A stretch of 8,221 bases of DNA from positions 1 to 8,221 of the forward strand of contig JAFOIR010000251.1 of the NCBI GenBank assembly GCA_017420625.1, given 5' to 3'. A program made the position numbers and the translations under genes. How positions within the stretch are numbered: position 1 is the first letter of the stretch; every line of letters starts with the position of its first letter. Origin of the DNA: Bacillota bacterium (GTDB lineage Bacteria; Bacillota_A; Clostridia; Lachnospirales; Bianqueaceae). The notes under the pieces are model-generated. The model ran no database searches. It had not been told where the DNA came from and saw only the letters and a program-made list of their open reading frames with translations. This document shows positions 6,347-8,221 of this stretch, in pieces.

Positions 6347-8221
6347 ATGGTGCAGATCCTGCTAAACCAGTCGCTGAAGGCCTGGACAGAGGAAGAACTT
6401 CGGCCGGTGAAGTTTGCAGCAGAGGAACTGGAGAAATATCTGCTGAGAATGGGAGCTCCCAAAATCAGCCTGACGCTTTCAGTAGATCCGAATCTTTCCA
6501 AGAATAACACAAAGAAAGAACCGGACCAGGCGTCCTTCTCTTATGATCCTCGGCTGGATGACCGGTATGAGATCTGTGTGAAGCAAGCTGATGATCCCAT
6601 AGAAAAGGACAGAGTCAGCGGACAGATCACCGGCAATAACCCCAGAGCGGTACTGCTCGGTGCTTACCGGTATCTGACGATGATCGGCTGCCGATTCTTA
6701 AAGCCGGGACCTCAAAATGAATGGATCCCGTATCAGCCGGATCCGGCAGGCTACAAAGCCTGCGATTATGTCGAAGCAGCCCTTCGGCACCGGGGAGCCT
6801 GCCTGGAAGGCGCGAACTCCATCGATGATATCCTTCGGTTTATCGACTGGTCGCCGAAGGTCGGCTACAACAGCTTTTTCTTCCAGTTTGAACTGCCGAA
6901 GACGTTCCTGGAGCGCTACTACCTGCACCTGGCCAACCCGCTGATGGAACCAAAAGAAGTGACGATGGAAGATGCCGCCCGGCTGATGGAAGGCTTTGAC
7001 GAAGAAATGAAGAAAAGAGGCCTGCTTCAGCACCGCGTGGGGCATGGCTGGACCTCCAAAGTCTTGGGTGCCAGACAGACCGGATGGGAAAAGTCGGAAG
7101 AGATATTCGATGAAGAGGCGACATCGATGATGGCGATGGTAGATGGAAAACGCGGCCTTTGGGGCGGAGTTCCCACCAACACGAATCTGTGCCTCTCAAA
7201 TCCGCTGGTCAGAAGAAAGTTCGTTTCCCACGTCATGGAATATCTGGAAAAGACACCGTCGGTCGATTATCTGCATATCTGGCTGGCGGATGATCGGAAC
7301 AATTCCTGCGAATGTGAAAACTGCCGGAAGAAACGTCCCTCCGACTGGTACGTGGTGCTGCTGAACGAACTCGATGAGGCCATGACGAAGGCTTCCATCC
7401 GGACCAGGCTGGTCATGCTGCTCTATGTGGATCTACTGTGGGAGCCGGTCACCGATCAGATCAGGAATCCGGAAAGATTTCTTTTGATGTTTGCGCCCAT
7501 TACCCGAAGCTTCAAACAGAGCTTCGCAGACTTTGATCCGGAAAAGCTTCCGGATGAGCCTCCCTTTGAACTGAACCATCTGAGCTTCCCGAAAGATGTG
7601 GAGACGAACCTTAGCTTCCTTCGGGCATGGCAGCAAAAAGCCTTCCGATCTCCCACCTTTGACTGTTTCGACTATGATTACTATATGGGCCGTGCGCATT
7701 ACGGCGATCCGACTTATGTACGGATCGCACGAACGATCGACGGGGATATGAAGAATCACAGAAAGTTCGGACTGAACGGTTACAACAGCTGTCAGGAACT
7801 TCGAAGCCAGTTCCCGAATGGTCTTGCGAACTTCGTTCTCGCACAGGCAGCGGTGGATCCGGATATCCCCTTCGAAGAACGAGCCATTTCCTACTATCAG
7901 GACTGTTACGGAGAGGAAGGCAGAAAGCTCTTTGAGAAGATGAATGAGCTTTCCTTCTGCTTTGATCCGAATTATGTGATGACCCAGACTCCGAGAAAAG
8001 ATCCGGAGTATCACAGCCGGCTTTTAAAGGCCGATCCTCTGATCGATGAGATTGAAAAGATCGCCTCTCCTTATCAGCAGGATTTTGCAGATAGACTGAA
8101 TCCTCAGCAGGTTCGGCACTGGAAACTGCTTGGAAAATGGATCCTTTACACACGGATCTATGTAAGGATGATGCTGGCGGCAACGGCAGAAGAGATCCCG
8201 CTGGCCGAACAGATCTATGAG
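6347..8221 (+). CDS. DUF4838 domain protein, putative glycoside hydrolase (3' end outside window)
   Basis: An open frame of 625 codons with no stop before the window ends, so the C-terminus is missing. Residues about 1-125 resemble the small N-terminal domain found ahead of GH67/GH20-type barrels, ending in YRYLTMIGCRFLKPG (107-121) and a WIP motif. The following region looks like a DUF4838 barrel: HIWLADDRNNSCECENC (310-326) matches the family's acidic-then-cysteine signature, with D315, D316 and C321, C323, C326, followed by SDWYVVLLNELDEAM. Further family-like parts are FDYDYYMGR (441-449) and GLNGYNSCQEL (475-485), then a helical segment with YYQDCYGEEGRKLF. DUF4838 proteins are predicted carbohydrate-active enzymes, and the substrate is unknown. 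No signal peptide is present, so it should act in the cytosol, perhaps on imported oligosaccharides (inference). The start is ATG at 6347 or GTG at 6350. It is translated just after the TPR gene. Confidence 0.8.
   Translation, partial: MVQILLNQSLKAWTEEELRPVKFAAEELEKYLLRMGAPKISLTLSVDPNLSKNNTKKEPDQASFSYDPRLDDRYEICVKQADDPIEKDRVSGQITGNNPRAVLLGAYRYLTMIGCRFLKPGPQNEWIPYQPDPAGYKACDYVEAALRHRGACLEGANSIDDILRFIDWSPKVGYNSFFFQFELPKTFLERYYLHLANPLMEPKEVTMEDAARLMEGFDEEMKKRGLLQHRVGHGWTSKVLGARQTGWEKSEEIFDEEATSMMAMVDGKRGLWGGVPTNTNLCLSNPLVRRKFVSHVMEYLEKTPSVDYLHIWLADDRNNSCECENCRKKRPSDWYVVLLNELDEAMTKASIRTRLVMLLYVDLLWEPVTDQIRNPERFLLMFAPITRSFKQSFADFDPEKLPDEPPFELNHLSFPKDVETNLSFLRAWQQKAFRSPTFDCFDYDYYMGRAHYGDPTYVRIARTIDGDMKNHRKFGLNGYNSCQELRSQFPNGLANFVLAQAAVDPDIPFEERAISYYQDCYGEEGRKLFEKMNELSFCFDPNYVMTQTPRKDPEYHSRLLKADPLIDEIEKIASPYQQDFADRLNPQQVRHWKLLGKWILYTRIYVRMMLAATAEEIPLAEQIYE

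Noticed and set aside
5482..6510. Minus-strand open frame of 342 codons opposite the TPR gene
   Set aside because: The TPR repeats on the plus strand are clear, and the reverse frame runs across two plus-strand genes without any support.
1..8221. High number of GATC sites and of GGATC words, considered as a signal
   Set aside because: They follow from frequent Ile (ATC) and Asp (GAT) codons after G and are spread through coding sequence.

Overview
The window carries six protein-coding regions, all on the + strand, and looks like an ordinary chromosomal segment of a Bacillota (Firmicutes) gut-type anaerobe. The reasons are strong AGGAGG-type ribosome binding sites, a COG1313-type radical SAM protein, a clostripain-family (C11) protease and roughly balanced base composition. 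I cannot fix the family: Erysipelotrichia and Clostridia are both possible. There are no tRNA or rRNA genes, CRISPR arrays, insertion sequences or phage genes.

Region 1 (1-2564) reads as one operon: the tail of a DUF308/HdeD-like membrane protein whose frame is broken by an in-frame TAG at 52-54, then a 'sugar-transfer associated' ATP-grasp protein (622-1629), then a radical SAM protein (1632-2564) that starts 2 nt after the previous stop. Region 2 (2565-5414) has its own predicted extended -10 promoter and a 911-residue membrane-anchored clostripain-type cysteine protease with a repeated low-complexity linker. Region 3 (5415-8221) starts with a compact control element, in which a promoter, a terminator-like hairpin and a ribosome binding site overlap within about 60 bases. 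It drives a two-helix membrane TPR protein (5506-6333) and, 13 nt further on, a DUF4838 putative glycoside hydrolase (from 6347) that runs off the window with its frame still open.

Functionally, the middle gene is a predicted cell-surface arginine/lysine-type protease. The first operon has two modifying enzymes of unknown substrate. The last pair joins a membrane-bound TPR scaffold to a cytosolic carbohydrate-active protein. The sequence shows no clear single pathway uniting all six. The most unusual points are the overlapping promoter/terminator/RBS element before the TPR gene, the nonsense codon in the DUF308 gene, the repeated linker of the protease, and the tight ATP-grasp/radical SAM pair. 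I found no convincing new multi-gene system.
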